From Chloroflexi bacterium TSY (lineage in GTDB: Bacteria; Chloroflexota; Anaerolineae; Caldilineales; Caldilineaceae): a stretch of DNA of 64,000 bases. A program made the translations under genes and the position numbers. Positions 56,621 to 64,000 of the stretch are shown piece by piece. The notes under the pieces are model-generated. The model had not been told where the DNA came from, did not search any database, and saw only the letters and a list, made by a program, of their open reading frames with translations. Position 1 is the stretch's first letter; every line of letters starts with the position of its first letter. Location: contig JAHBNG010000012.1 of assembly GCA_019217005.1 (NCBI GenBank), positions 80,629 through 144,628 of the forward strand. The letters run 5' to 3'.

Positions 56621-57212
56621 CTTTGACGATTCAGGGATTTTCGTTCTCGTAGCACTCTGTGCGATGCACATGCGAAATCCTTGGCATCCGTTAGTGAGTT
56701 TTCTCTGCCAGATGACGGTTTCAACCACGGTTTAAATCCCTTCGAAGACTCAGGGCAGGCTCTGAAAATCTTGAAAATCCGTGTCCAAAAACGTTCTCGG
56801 GTTTACTTGGCTAGCGCTGGATATTGAAGTGGATGCGATGAAATTTTTGCCCGCGACGATCTGGATGCGGTAAACATCTTCGCTCGCGACGATCTGGATA
56901 CGTTCCTTTGTTATCATTAAGGTATCAAAACATGGATTTAGTTAGTAGTCGTTGGCGTCTGTTCGCGCAGGCGCTCGCTTTGCGAGGACACAGTGGATGT
57001 CTAGCGCCGTAACCTCCTCAGAGAAATGTTCATACTTTACGCTGTACTGATGGATATTCAGAAAATAATCGGGTATAAATCGCCACCGGTTGCCGAATTA
57101 ATTTCTGAATATCCATGAATCGGTGGCATTCTTGTCATCCCCCTGAGATCCGAAAGAGCCAACTTAATTTACGGTTCATTAAGATTGAAAACAAAAATAA
57201 TAGGTGAAATTG
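56621..57212. other. Long intergenic region with direct repeats and hairpin
   Basis: CGCGACGATCTGGAT occurs twice (56852 and 56885), as also at 50095. A hairpin with ATGGATATTCAGAAA (57050-57064) and its exact complement ending at 57116 lies ~95 bp before the halogenase start. Rest unremarkable; a promoter for the halogenase genes is expected here. Confidence 0.6.
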
Positions 57213-58868
57213 ATGACAACACTTCAAGAACGGATTCATGCGCTAACACCAGAACAACACAAGAAATTGGCGCAAGTAGCACAGGTGCAACGAGCAAGGC
57301 ATCGCCGCTGTGATAAAGAAGTGGATGTGGCTATTCTTGGTGGAGGACTTGCTGGCCTAACATTAGCCAGACAATTGCGGCGAGAACGTTCTGATTTAAA
57401 CATTCTTGTTCTCGAAAAAAGCAGTTATCCTGCACCTGAGGCCGCTCACAAAGTAGGTGAATCGACGGTCGAACTTGGCTCCCACTATCTGCGCGAAGTA
57501 TTGGGATTGACCGACCATCTGGAGGAATGTCAATTAATAAAGGTTGGCTTGCGTTACTATTTCCCCGCTGGCGATAACAGTGACGTCGCGCGCCGTGTAG
57601 AACTGGGAAGTACAATTATCCCACCAGTCCCAAGCCATCAGATCGATCGGGGACGTTTTGAGAACATGCTTTGGGCGCAAAACCAGCAGGATGAGATTGA
57701 ATGCTGGGACAATTGTAGCGTGCGCCAGGTAGATCTGAACGAGACTGGTCACATCGTCACTGTACATCGTGACGATAGTTCGGAAACGATTCGCGCTCGT
57801 TGGGTCGTAGATGCAGCAAGCCGCGCGAGCATCCTCAAACGTCAATTGGGGTTGGCTGAGGCTGTCGATCACCGTGCCGGCGCCGTCTGGTTTCGCATTG
57901 ACGACAAAATTGATATCGATGATTGGTCTACCGACAGCGCTTGGCGAGGACGTGTCCCGGAGGGAATGCGTTGGTTGGGCACCAACCATCTCATGGATAG
58001 AGGGTATTGGGTCTGGCTCATCCCATTGGCGGGTGATGTCACCAGCGTTGGCATTGTGGCCGATAGCAATCTTCATCCCCATAACGAGATGAATCGCTTT
58101 GATCGTGCACTCGACTGGCTGAGGCGCCACGAACCCCAATGCGCCGATGCTGTAGAAGATCGCCAACACCTCTTGCAAGATTTCCGCGTCTTGAAGCAGT
58201 ATGCGTACAGTTGTCAACGTGTCTTTTCCTCGCAACGTTGGTGTCTCACTGGTGAAGCTGGCGTCTTTTCTGATCCTTTCTATTCGCCTGGCACCGACTT
58301 CATTAGCATGAGCAACGGTCTCGTAACGGATCTCATTTTGCGTGACCTCAGTGGTGAAGCAATTGAATCACGAGTTGAATTTTATAACCAGAGCTACCTC
58401 AATACCTTCGAATCCTTTTTGACAACCTACACCGATCAATATGCGCTCATGGGCAATCCTCATGTCATGATCAACAAGATTGCTTGGGATTGGGCTGCCT
58501 ATTGGGGAGTCACCGCCTTGCTCTACTTCCATAATAATAAACTGTTTGATCCAGAGTGGGCCATCTCGATGCGTGACGAACTCAGACGCTTTAACGTGCT
58601 CTATACCGATATGCAGCGCTTCTTCCACCAATGGCGCGATGCGACCCCAGAACCTTGGAATGATCAATTCATTAATATTTTAAGCTTTGCACATATGGAA
58701 GAGCTGCACCTTGGCCTTGAAGCAAATCTGGATGATCAAGCTCTCAAGCGTCAGTTGCGTGACAATATTGCCCTCTTGGAATCGTTGGCGGATGGATGCC
58801 AAACGCATGGTGCTATGCGTCGTGTGAACGGGGACTATTCGTTACGAGAACTTGCTCTCGCGGCATAA
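57213..58868 (+). CDS. Flavin-dependent halogenase-like enzyme (copy 1)
   Basis: A 551-aa FAD-dependent monooxygenase-fold enzyme; ATG 57213 with AGGTGA upstream. Motifs: FAD loop GGGLAG (43-48), K80-V-G-E-S with the Lys expected to form the haloamine-type intermediate, and W266-V-W-L-I-P, a WxWxIP motif typical of flavin-dependent halogenases, plus GEAGVFSDPFYSPGTDF near the flavin. It would need FADH2 from a separate reductase, not seen here. The first ~35 residues (LQERIHALTPEQHKKLAQVA) form an extra helix resembling short carrier or docking helices of PKS/NRPS proteins. The target is probably the product of the PKS encoded downstream, either free or carrier-bound (inference). Confidence 0.82.
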   Translation: MTTLQERIHALTPEQHKKLAQVAQVQRARHRRCDKEVDVAILGGGLAGLTLARQLRRERSDLNILVLEKSSYPAPEAAHKVGESTVELGSHYLREVLGLTDHLEECQLIKVGLRYYFPAGDNSDVARRVELGSTIIPPVPSHQIDRGRFENMLWAQNQQDEIECWDNCSVRQVDLNETGHIVTVHRDDSSETIRARWVVDAASRASILKRQLGLAEAVDHRAGAVWFRIDDKIDIDDWSTDSAWRGRVPEGMRWLGTNHLMDRGYWVWLIPLAGDVTSVGIVADSNLHPHNEMNRFDRALDWLRRHEPQCADAVEDRQHLLQDFRVLKQYAYSCQRVFSSQRWCLTGEAGVFSDPFYSPGTDFISMSNGLVTDLILRDLSGEAIESRVEFYNQSYLNTFESFLTTYTDQYALMGNPHVMINKIAWDWAAYWGVTALLYFHNNKLFDPEWAISMRDELRRFNVLYTDMQRFFHQWRDATPEPWNDQFINILSFAHMEELHLGLEANLDDQALKRQLRDNIALLESLADGCQTHGAMRRVNGDYSLRELALAA

Positions 58869-58901
58869 AGATTTAGGGTTCTTCGGGAATACAGGGGGCG
58901 T

Positions 58902-58967
58902 AACTTCCCGGAAGAGGTCAAGAAGACTCTCGTTGACGACCTCATGCCTGACCTCTTCCGAGAAGTT
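58902..58967. repeat. Hairpin between the halogenase genes
   Basis: AACTTCCCGGAAGAGGTCA (58902-58920) pairs with TGACCTCTTCCGAGAAGTT (58949-58967), 18 of 19 positions. Possible terminator or attenuator after the first halogenase gene. Confidence 0.6.
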
Positions 58968-59026
58968 CGTGACACTTCTTTGTCAACCCCATGAGATCCT
59001 GAAGAGCCAGATTTAGTTCATAGGAT

Positions 59027-59241
59027 CAGTAGATCCAAATTTGGCGTTTTTGGCTATTTTCAGTCGAGATTGCAGGGATTTTGGAGTCATTTATTCAGAT
59101 TTCGGTTACAGAAAACAACCTATTTCATATCTGAAAATCGCCCAAATCTAACGCAAAAACTAGATATCGACCGGCAAATTTGTATTTATGTCAACTGTTT
59201 AGCCAGAATTCTCTCTCAAAACCTGAAATTTGGATCTACTG
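59027..59241 (-). mobile_element. 215-bp MITE with ISH3-like ends (copy 3, inverted)
   Basis: Perfect CAGTAGATCCAAATTT ends; 5-bp duplication AGGAT (59022-59026, 59242-59246). It sits between the two halogenase genes and thus splits the biosynthetic operon's spacer without touching a coding frame. Confidence 0.94.
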
Positions 59242-59475
59242 AGGATGGTAAATGGATTTATACAGCGAAGAAAATTGAACTCCGATTTAATGAAGCTTTG
59301 CTCGAAACCATCGCTGATGATTGTAAGAGTAATCAGATCATGCCGAATAGGCAAAGTACCTATCATTTCGGTTCTGTTGCGGTATCTGCTTAGAAATGAG
59401 TTTTATTCTCTCAACGAGAGAGATATTGAATAGTTGATAGCGTTCTTATTTCTCGTACCTTTCGGAGAAAACCCT

Positions 59476-61317
59476 ATGGATCAGAAGATTTCCGAGCGAC
59501 TACAAGCATTACCCATTGAAAAACGGAAAGAATTAGCAAAACTGCTTGAACAAAAAAGACGTCAATCTGCAGGTCAATTGAGCAAACAGTATGATGTAGT
59601 GATCATGGGTGCTGGTTTGGCCGGTGGCACGTTGGCGCGTCAATTAAAGAAGGCTGATCCGACAATCAATCTGCTGCTCGTCGAAAAACAGCAATATCCG
59701 TTGCCCGAAGTGGCGCACAAAGTTGGCGAGTCAAGTATTGAGTTAGGCTCCTACTATCTGCGTGATGTTGTGGGAGCGGTTGAGCATTTGGAAACCGCTC
59801 AATTGCCCAAGGCTGGTCTGCGCTATTTCTTCCCAACCGGTGACAACCAGGATATCACGCAACGAGTTGAACTAGGTTGTACCAAAGTATTACCCACACC
59901 GTCCCATCAGTTGGATCGAGGACGTTTTGAAAACATGCTGCATGAGGACAATGTCAAAGCAGGTGTGGATTGTTGGGCGGATTGTCGTGTGAAAGGTGTG
60001 GATTTTGGCAATGCTCAACACCAGATCACCATTGTGTGCGCTGGAAAGGAAGAGAAAGTTGCCGCACGTTGGGTGGTGGATGCCAGCGGACGAGCAGGTG
60101 TTTTGAAGCGCCAACTTGGCCTGCAAAAAGATGCCGATCACGATGCCAGCGCCGTTTGGTTTCGAATTGATGATGAGATCAATGTCGCCGATTGGACAGA
60201 GGATTCCACTTGGCAAGCTCGTGTCCCACGCCATGCGCGCCACTTAAGCACCACTCATCTGATGGGGCGAGGCTATTGGGTTTGGCTTATTCCTCTGCCA
60301 TCCGGCGCCACGAGCGTCGGTATTGTGGCGGATAACAAACTCCATCCACACGGTGAGATGAATCGTTTTGAGCGCGCCTTGGACTGGTTGGAACGCTACG
60401 AACCGCAATGCGCCCAGGCAGTAAAAGCCCGGCAGGACAAATTGCAGGACTTTCGTGCTCTGCGCCATTATGCCCACGATTGTCAGCAAGTTTTCTCACA
60501 GCAGCGCTGGTGTCTGACAGGTGAGGCGGGTGTCTTCGTTGATCCATTTTATTCGCCGGGTACTGATTTTATCGGCATCAGCAATACATTGATTACGACC
60601 TTAATTCTCAAAGATCGACAGGGGCAACCGATTGATCAGGATGCTGAACTCTACAATCGTCTTTACCTAGATACGTTTCACTCATTCCTTTGTACGTACG
60701 CCGGGCAATATCCGCTCATGGGCAATGCCCAGGTCATGACGGCCAAGGTTGTATGGGATTTTTCGATTTATTGGGGCATGAATGCCTTGCTCTTCTTTCA
60801 TCATAAGACCCAGGATCTTAGTTTTTGGCAAGAGCTCCGGCACACCCTCGCACATTTTGATAATTTGAACATCCGCATGCAGCAATTCTTCCGCGATTGG
60901 GATGCAGTTTGCGCGCAAAGTCAATGGTCTCCTGACTTTGTGAACTACATGAATGTTCAGTTTATTCACGATCTGCATGTTAGCTTGGAAGACGGACTTG
61001 ATGACATCGAACTGAAAACCAGGGTCATTGAAAATGTCAATCTGCTTGAGCTCATTGCCGAGGAGATGTTCCAGCACGCAGGCATGAATTTCTCATCGCT
61101 GAGAGAGCTATCTTCTCCGGTCGAACAACGCCAATCAGACAATTTTGGAAGTGCTCACGGAGGGCAGGACACCGTCAATGGAAGGGGCAATCATCAGGCT
61201 TTAACATCCACTAATCTTCACAATTCCGCAAAATACGATGTGAAGGAAGAACTTGGCAAGATTTGGCTTGACATGAAGATGCCGCTTCACGCAAATGAAG
61301 TTGTGGCCGTTGCCTGA
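59476..61317 (+). CDS. Flavin-dependent halogenase-like enzyme (copy 2)
   Basis: A 613-aa paralogue of the preceding enzyme. ATG at 59476 with CGGAGA upstream gives an N-terminus matching copy 1 (SERLQALPIEKRKELAKLL aligned with QERIHALTPEQHKKLAQVA). Motifs: GAGLAG (45-50), K82-V-G-E-S, W268-V-W-L-I-P, GEAGVFVDPFYSPGTDF. It is longer by a C-terminal ~60-residue polar extension (VEQRQSDNFGSAHGGQ, then EELGKIWLDMKMPLHAN) not present in copy 1. Two related halogenases in tandem suggest two halogenation events or two positions on the same product. The PKS gene starts 131 bp downstream. Confidence 0.82.
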   Translation: MDQKISERLQALPIEKRKELAKLLEQKRRQSAGQLSKQYDVVIMGAGLAGGTLARQLKKADPTINLLLVEKQQYPLPEVAHKVGESSIELGSYYLRDVVGAVEHLETAQLPKAGLRYFFPTGDNQDITQRVELGCTKVLPTPSHQLDRGRFENMLHEDNVKAGVDCWADCRVKGVDFGNAQHQITIVCAGKEEKVAARWVVDASGRAGVLKRQLGLQKDADHDASAVWFRIDDEINVADWTEDSTWQARVPRHARHLSTTHLMGRGYWVWLIPLPSGATSVGIVADNKLHPHGEMNRFERALDWLERYEPQCAQAVKARQDKLQDFRALRHYAHDCQQVFSQQRWCLTGEAGVFVDPFYSPGTDFIGISNTLITTLILKDRQGQPIDQDAELYNRLYLDTFHSFLCTYAGQYPLMGNAQVMTAKVVWDFSIYWGMNALLFFHHKTQDLSFWQELRHTLAHFDNLNIRMQQFFRDWDAVCAQSQWSPDFVNYMNVQFIHDLHVSLEDGLDDIELKTRVIENVNLLELIAEEMFQHAGMNFSSLRELSSPVEQRQSDNFGSAHGGQDTVNGRGNHQALTSTNLHNSAKYDVKEELGKIWLDMKMPLHANEVVAVA

Positions 61318-61347
61318 TGAGGTAACCAACCCATTTAGATCTGCTGA

Positions 61348-61430
61348 AGAACCTATACGAAAAGTGATTGTGAATCCGACCTGCTTATCGACGGAGAATG
61401 CATCGTCACAGAACTTTTCGGATAAGTGCT
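61348..61430. repeat. 83-bp inverted-repeat element (copy 2)
   Basis: Ends AGAACCTATACGAAAAGTG and, complemented, AGCACTTATCCGAAAAGTT-like; opposite orientation to 16154-16236. It lies in the spacer just before the PKS ribosome site. Confidence 0.65.
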
Positions 61431-61448
61431 AAAAAGGAGGCGTTGACT

Positions 61449-64000
61449 GTGCGTGCTATAAATGGTGCTGAAATGAATGGAAAAACATCAAGTGTATCTG
61501 AGCCGATTGCTATCATCGGCATTGGTTGTCGGCTGCCCGGCGGCGTAAACAATCCAACAGAGTTTTGGGAATTACTTCAGAATGAGGTGGATGCCATCTC
61601 TGAAATCCCTGAAGATCGTTGGAATATCCAGAAATTTTTTGACCCAGACAAAGATAAGCCAGGCAGTACCTATGTCAAATGGGGTGGATTTGTTGAGGGA
61701 ATTGATCAATTTGATGCCCAATTCTTTGGTATCTCCCCCCGTGAAGCCGCCGCCATGGATCCCCAACAGCGCATGTTGTTAGAGACAACCTGGGAAGCGC
61801 TAGAAGACGGTGGTCAGGTACCAGAACAACTGGCTGGATCACCAACTGGCGTCTTTGTCGGCATCTTTATGCGCGATTACGAGCAACTGCACACCTCGAG
61901 CCTGAACCGCCCCCTAATTAATAACCACACTGGTGTGGGCACCTCCATGAGCATTGCCGCCAACCGTATTTCCTATGTTTTTGACTTTGTGGGTCCCAGC
62001 GTTGCCCTGGATACGGCTTGCTCCTCATCATTAAGTGCTGTGCATCTTGCCTGTCAAAGTTTGCGCAATGGCGAATGCGCCCTGGCCGTAGCCGGAGGGG
62101 CCAGCCTACTTTTAAAACCAGAGCAGACCGTGGCCACCAGCAAGGCCGCTATGCTCTCGCCTGGTGGCCGCTGTAAGAGTTTTGACGCGAGCGCCAATGG
62201 CTATGTGCGCTCAGAAGGTTGCGGCGTTGTTGTGTTGAAACCATTGAGCGCCGCCGAAGCCGATGGTGATCCCATCTACGCCGTGATTCGCGGCAACGCA
62301 ATCAACCAAGATGGCCGCAGCCAGGGGTTGACCGTCCCCAATGGTGCAGCGCAAGAAGCCGCGCTCCGCGCCTCATTAGAGCAGGCCGATATTGAGCCTG
62401 AGCAGATCCAATATGTGGAAGCGCACGGCACCGGCACCTTTGTCGGCGATCCAATTGAAACCAATGCATTGGGAAATGTAGTGGGCAAGGCGCGCCAGAC
62501 GCCCTGTATTATTGGCTCAGTCAAGAGCAATATCGGCCATTTGGAAGCGACGGCTGGTGTCGCTGGCCTGATCAAGACCACGCTTGCTCTGAAGAATCGT
62601 CAGATTCCGGCCAACCTGCACTTTGAGACACCGAACCCTCAAATTGCTTTTGAAGAACTAAATTTACGCGTCCCCACGACTTTGATGGAGTGGCCGGAAC
62701 CAGAAAACGGTGCTCGCTTTGCCACAGTCAACTCCTTTGGCTTTGGTGGTGCCAACGCCAATGTCATCCTAGAAGAAGCACCGAACAAACCAACAAACCA
62801 ACAAACCAACAAACCAACAAACCAACAAGCACCTCACCCCCTCATTTTCCCTCTCTCTGCCCGAACGCCAGAGGCATTAAAGGCTGTCGTCGCAGCTCAC
62901 CGTGACTTTGTTACAAAGACATCTCACGCACTAGCGGATCTTTGTGCGACTGCGGCTTCACGACGAGGACAACATGAGTATCGTGCCACGTTTGTGGCTG
63001 CTTCGACAGAGGATCTGGTTGATCAATTGAGTGCTTTTTTGGATGAAGAACCGAGCACAACCATTGCCGCAAGTCAGGTGGCCGATACGCCAGTCAACCT
63101 GGCCTTTGTCTATGCTGGTATGGGCACTCAATGGTGGGCCATGGGACGCGAACTATTGACCGAATCGCCAGTTTTCAGAGAAGCAATCACGGAAGTTGAT
63201 CAGCTGTTTCAGCCATTGGCAGGCTGGTCGGTGTTGGCAGCTTTGCAGCAAGAAGAAGCAGATTCCCTAATTCACGAAACGCGTGTTGCTCAGCCTGCGA
63301 TCTTTGCTGTGCAAGTGGGTCTAACGGCACTTTGGCGCACCTGGGGGGTTGAACCAACCGCAATCGTCGGCCACAGCGTGGGTGAAATTGCCGCAGCTTA
63401 TGCGGCGGGCGCGCTGACGCTCGCCGATGCCGTGCAGGTTATCTATCATCGTAGCCGACTTCAGCAGACAACGGCAGGACAAGGTACGATGCTGGCTGTT
63501 GGTTTATCCGCCGAAGAGGTCGCTCCTTATTATGCCGACTATCACAGATCGGTCGCAATTGGGGCAATCAACAGTCCAACCTCTGTCACCTTGGCTGGGG
63601 ATCAACAGGCATTGCAAGCTATCGCCACAGCATTAGACGCACAAAAAGTCTTCAATCGGTTCCTCCAGGTAGAGGTGCCCTATCACAGCCCCCAAATGGA
63701 CCCGATTCGCGAAGAATTGATCCAGTCACTGCAATCACTAGCACCTCAAGCGACCACCATCCCGCTCTATTCGACGGTGATAGGTGACCTGATTGACGGA
63801 ACAACCTTGAGCGGTGACTATTGGTGGCGGAATGTACGCGAGCCGGTGCGTTTTGCCGATGCCATTCGCAAGATGCATGAGGGCACAAACGCTGATAGCG
63901 GCGCCACCCACTTCCTGGAAGTGAGCCCCCACCCCGTTTTGGTTCGCTCGATCCAGGAAACCTTGCGCCATTTGACTGAGAGTACCGGTGATACCTATCA
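61449..64000 (+). CDS. Modular type I polyketide synthase, N-terminal KS-AT part
   Basis: Open to the window end, so at least 850 residues and incomplete. GTG at 61449 follows AAGGAGG by eight bases; an in-frame ATG at 61473 is the alternative. Residues ~18-440 are a ketosynthase: IAIIGIGCRLPGG, DTACSSS with Cys191, EAHGTGT and KSNIGHLEA with both catalytic His, so it should condense. After a short linker made of a DNA tandem repeat (NKPTNQQTNKPTNQQ) comes an acyltransferase: GMGTQWWAMG, GHSVGE with Ser643, and VPYHSPQM at the specificity position, which is neither the classical HAFH nor YASH. Because the KS is first, the protein probably extends a chain begun elsewhere or is a starter module with its own KS. 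Confidence 0.95.
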   Translation, partial: MRAINGAEMNGKTSSVSEPIAIIGIGCRLPGGVNNPTEFWELLQNEVDAISEIPEDRWNIQKFFDPDKDKPGSTYVKWGGFVEGIDQFDAQFFGISPREAAAMDPQQRMLLETTWEALEDGGQVPEQLAGSPTGVFVGIFMRDYEQLHTSSLNRPLINNHTGVGTSMSIAANRISYVFDFVGPSVALDTACSSSLSAVHLACQSLRNGECALAVAGGASLLLKPEQTVATSKAAMLSPGGRCKSFDASANGYVRSEGCGVVVLKPLSAAEADGDPIYAVIRGNAINQDGRSQGLTVPNGAAQEAALRASLEQADIEPEQIQYVEAHGTGTFVGDPIETNALGNVVGKARQTPCIIGSVKSNIGHLEATAGVAGLIKTTLALKNRQIPANLHFETPNPQIAFEELNLRVPTTLMEWPEPENGARFATVNSFGFGGANANVILEEAPNKPTNQQTNKPTNQQAPHPLIFPLSARTPEALKAVVAAHRDFVTKTSHALADLCATAASRRGQHEYRATFVAASTEDLVDQLSAFLDEEPSTTIAASQVADTPVNLAFVYAGMGTQWWAMGRELLTESPVFREAITEVDQLFQPLAGWSVLAALQQEEADSLIHETRVAQPAIFAVQVGLTALWRTWGVEPTAIVGHSVGEIAAAYAAGALTLADAVQVIYHRSRLQQTTAGQGTMLAVGLSAEEVAPYYADYHRSVAIGAINSPTSVTLAGDQQALQAIATALDAQKVFNRFLQVEVPYHSPQMDPIREELIQSLQSLAPQATTIPLYSTVIGDLIDGTTLSGDYWWRNVREPVRFADAIRKMHEGTNADSGATHFLEVSPHPVLVRSIQETLRHLTESTGDTY
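62784..62823 (+). repeat. Five perfect 8-bp tandem repeats inside the PKS gene
   Basis: AACAAACC repeated five times in the KS-AT linker, encoding a repeating Asn/Lys/Pro/Thr/Gln stretch. The unit is not a multiple of three, so gain or loss of one unit would shift the frame. Confidence 0.9.

Noticed and set aside
57534..58235. 233-codon minus-strand frame opposite the first halogenase gene
   Set aside because: Overlaps a well-supported enzyme gene, has no family motif and no ribosome site; typical shadow frame.
1..64000. tRNA, rRNA or riboswitch genes
   Set aside because: No cloverleaf, rRNA-like or known riboswitch core was recognised by eye; a covariance-model scan would be needed to exclude them.

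Overview
The window looks like part of a chromosome from a Chloroflexota bacterium (an inference from style, not from a marker gene). The main clues are secreted proteins with long TPTATPT-type Thr/Pro linkers, C-terminal stretches of the type IYLPLVIK, tandem ELWKSDGT repeat proteins, PEP-CTERM proteins, a sugar ABC operon with an upstream ThuA gene, and STAND-type regulators. The most striking overall feature is decay and transposition. At least four insertion sequences, ten or more MITE-like elements and several hairpin families are present, and many genes are split by frameshifts, stops or insertions whose target-site duplications can still be read.

Region 1 (1-11.4 kb) is a run of plus-strand cell-surface genes: the end of a linker-rich secreted protein, two tandem PEP-CTERM proteins, a Wzz-like remnant, a 707-aa secreted protein and two giant ELWKSDGT repeat proteins. 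Region 2 (11.7-15.9 kb) has an EamA transporter, a type I sulfatase and, on the minus strand, an animal-type heme peroxidase, with a perfect 62-nt palindrome between the two convergent genes.

Region 3 (16-33 kb) is a graveyard: an IS701-like transposase remnant, a frameshifted inositol-monophosphatase-like gene, an intact ATPase/winged-helix regulator, a large STAND ATPase-TPR gene hit by one IS in its P-loop and another in its Walker B strand, and a PKD-domain secreted protein cut up by an IS, a MITE and a frameshift.

Region 4 (34-40.6 kb) is a coherent carbohydrate-uptake set: ThuA-like protein, lipoprotein sugar-binding protein, two permeases and the MsmK/UgpC-type ATPase. Region 5 (40.9-47.2 kb) has a membrane protein split exactly by a MITE, a 28-aa membrane peptide, and a minus-strand operon SDR -> MBL-fold hydrolase (broken by an IS that itself carries a MITE) -> adenylate-forming enzyme.

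Region 6 (47.7-64 kb) is the most interesting. All genes are on the plus strand: an ABC exporter, a miniature HlyD-like adaptor, a second ABC exporter with a peptidase-C39-like domain that lacks its catalytic cysteine, a P-type ATPase without the CPC metal motif, two tandem flavin-dependent halogenase-like enzymes, and the start of a modular type I polyketide synthase (KS-AT) running off the end of the window. I read this as the beginning of a halogenated-polyketide biosynthetic cluster with a dedicated, unusual export/ATPase block; the link between the block and the PKS is inferred from co-orientation and adjacency only.
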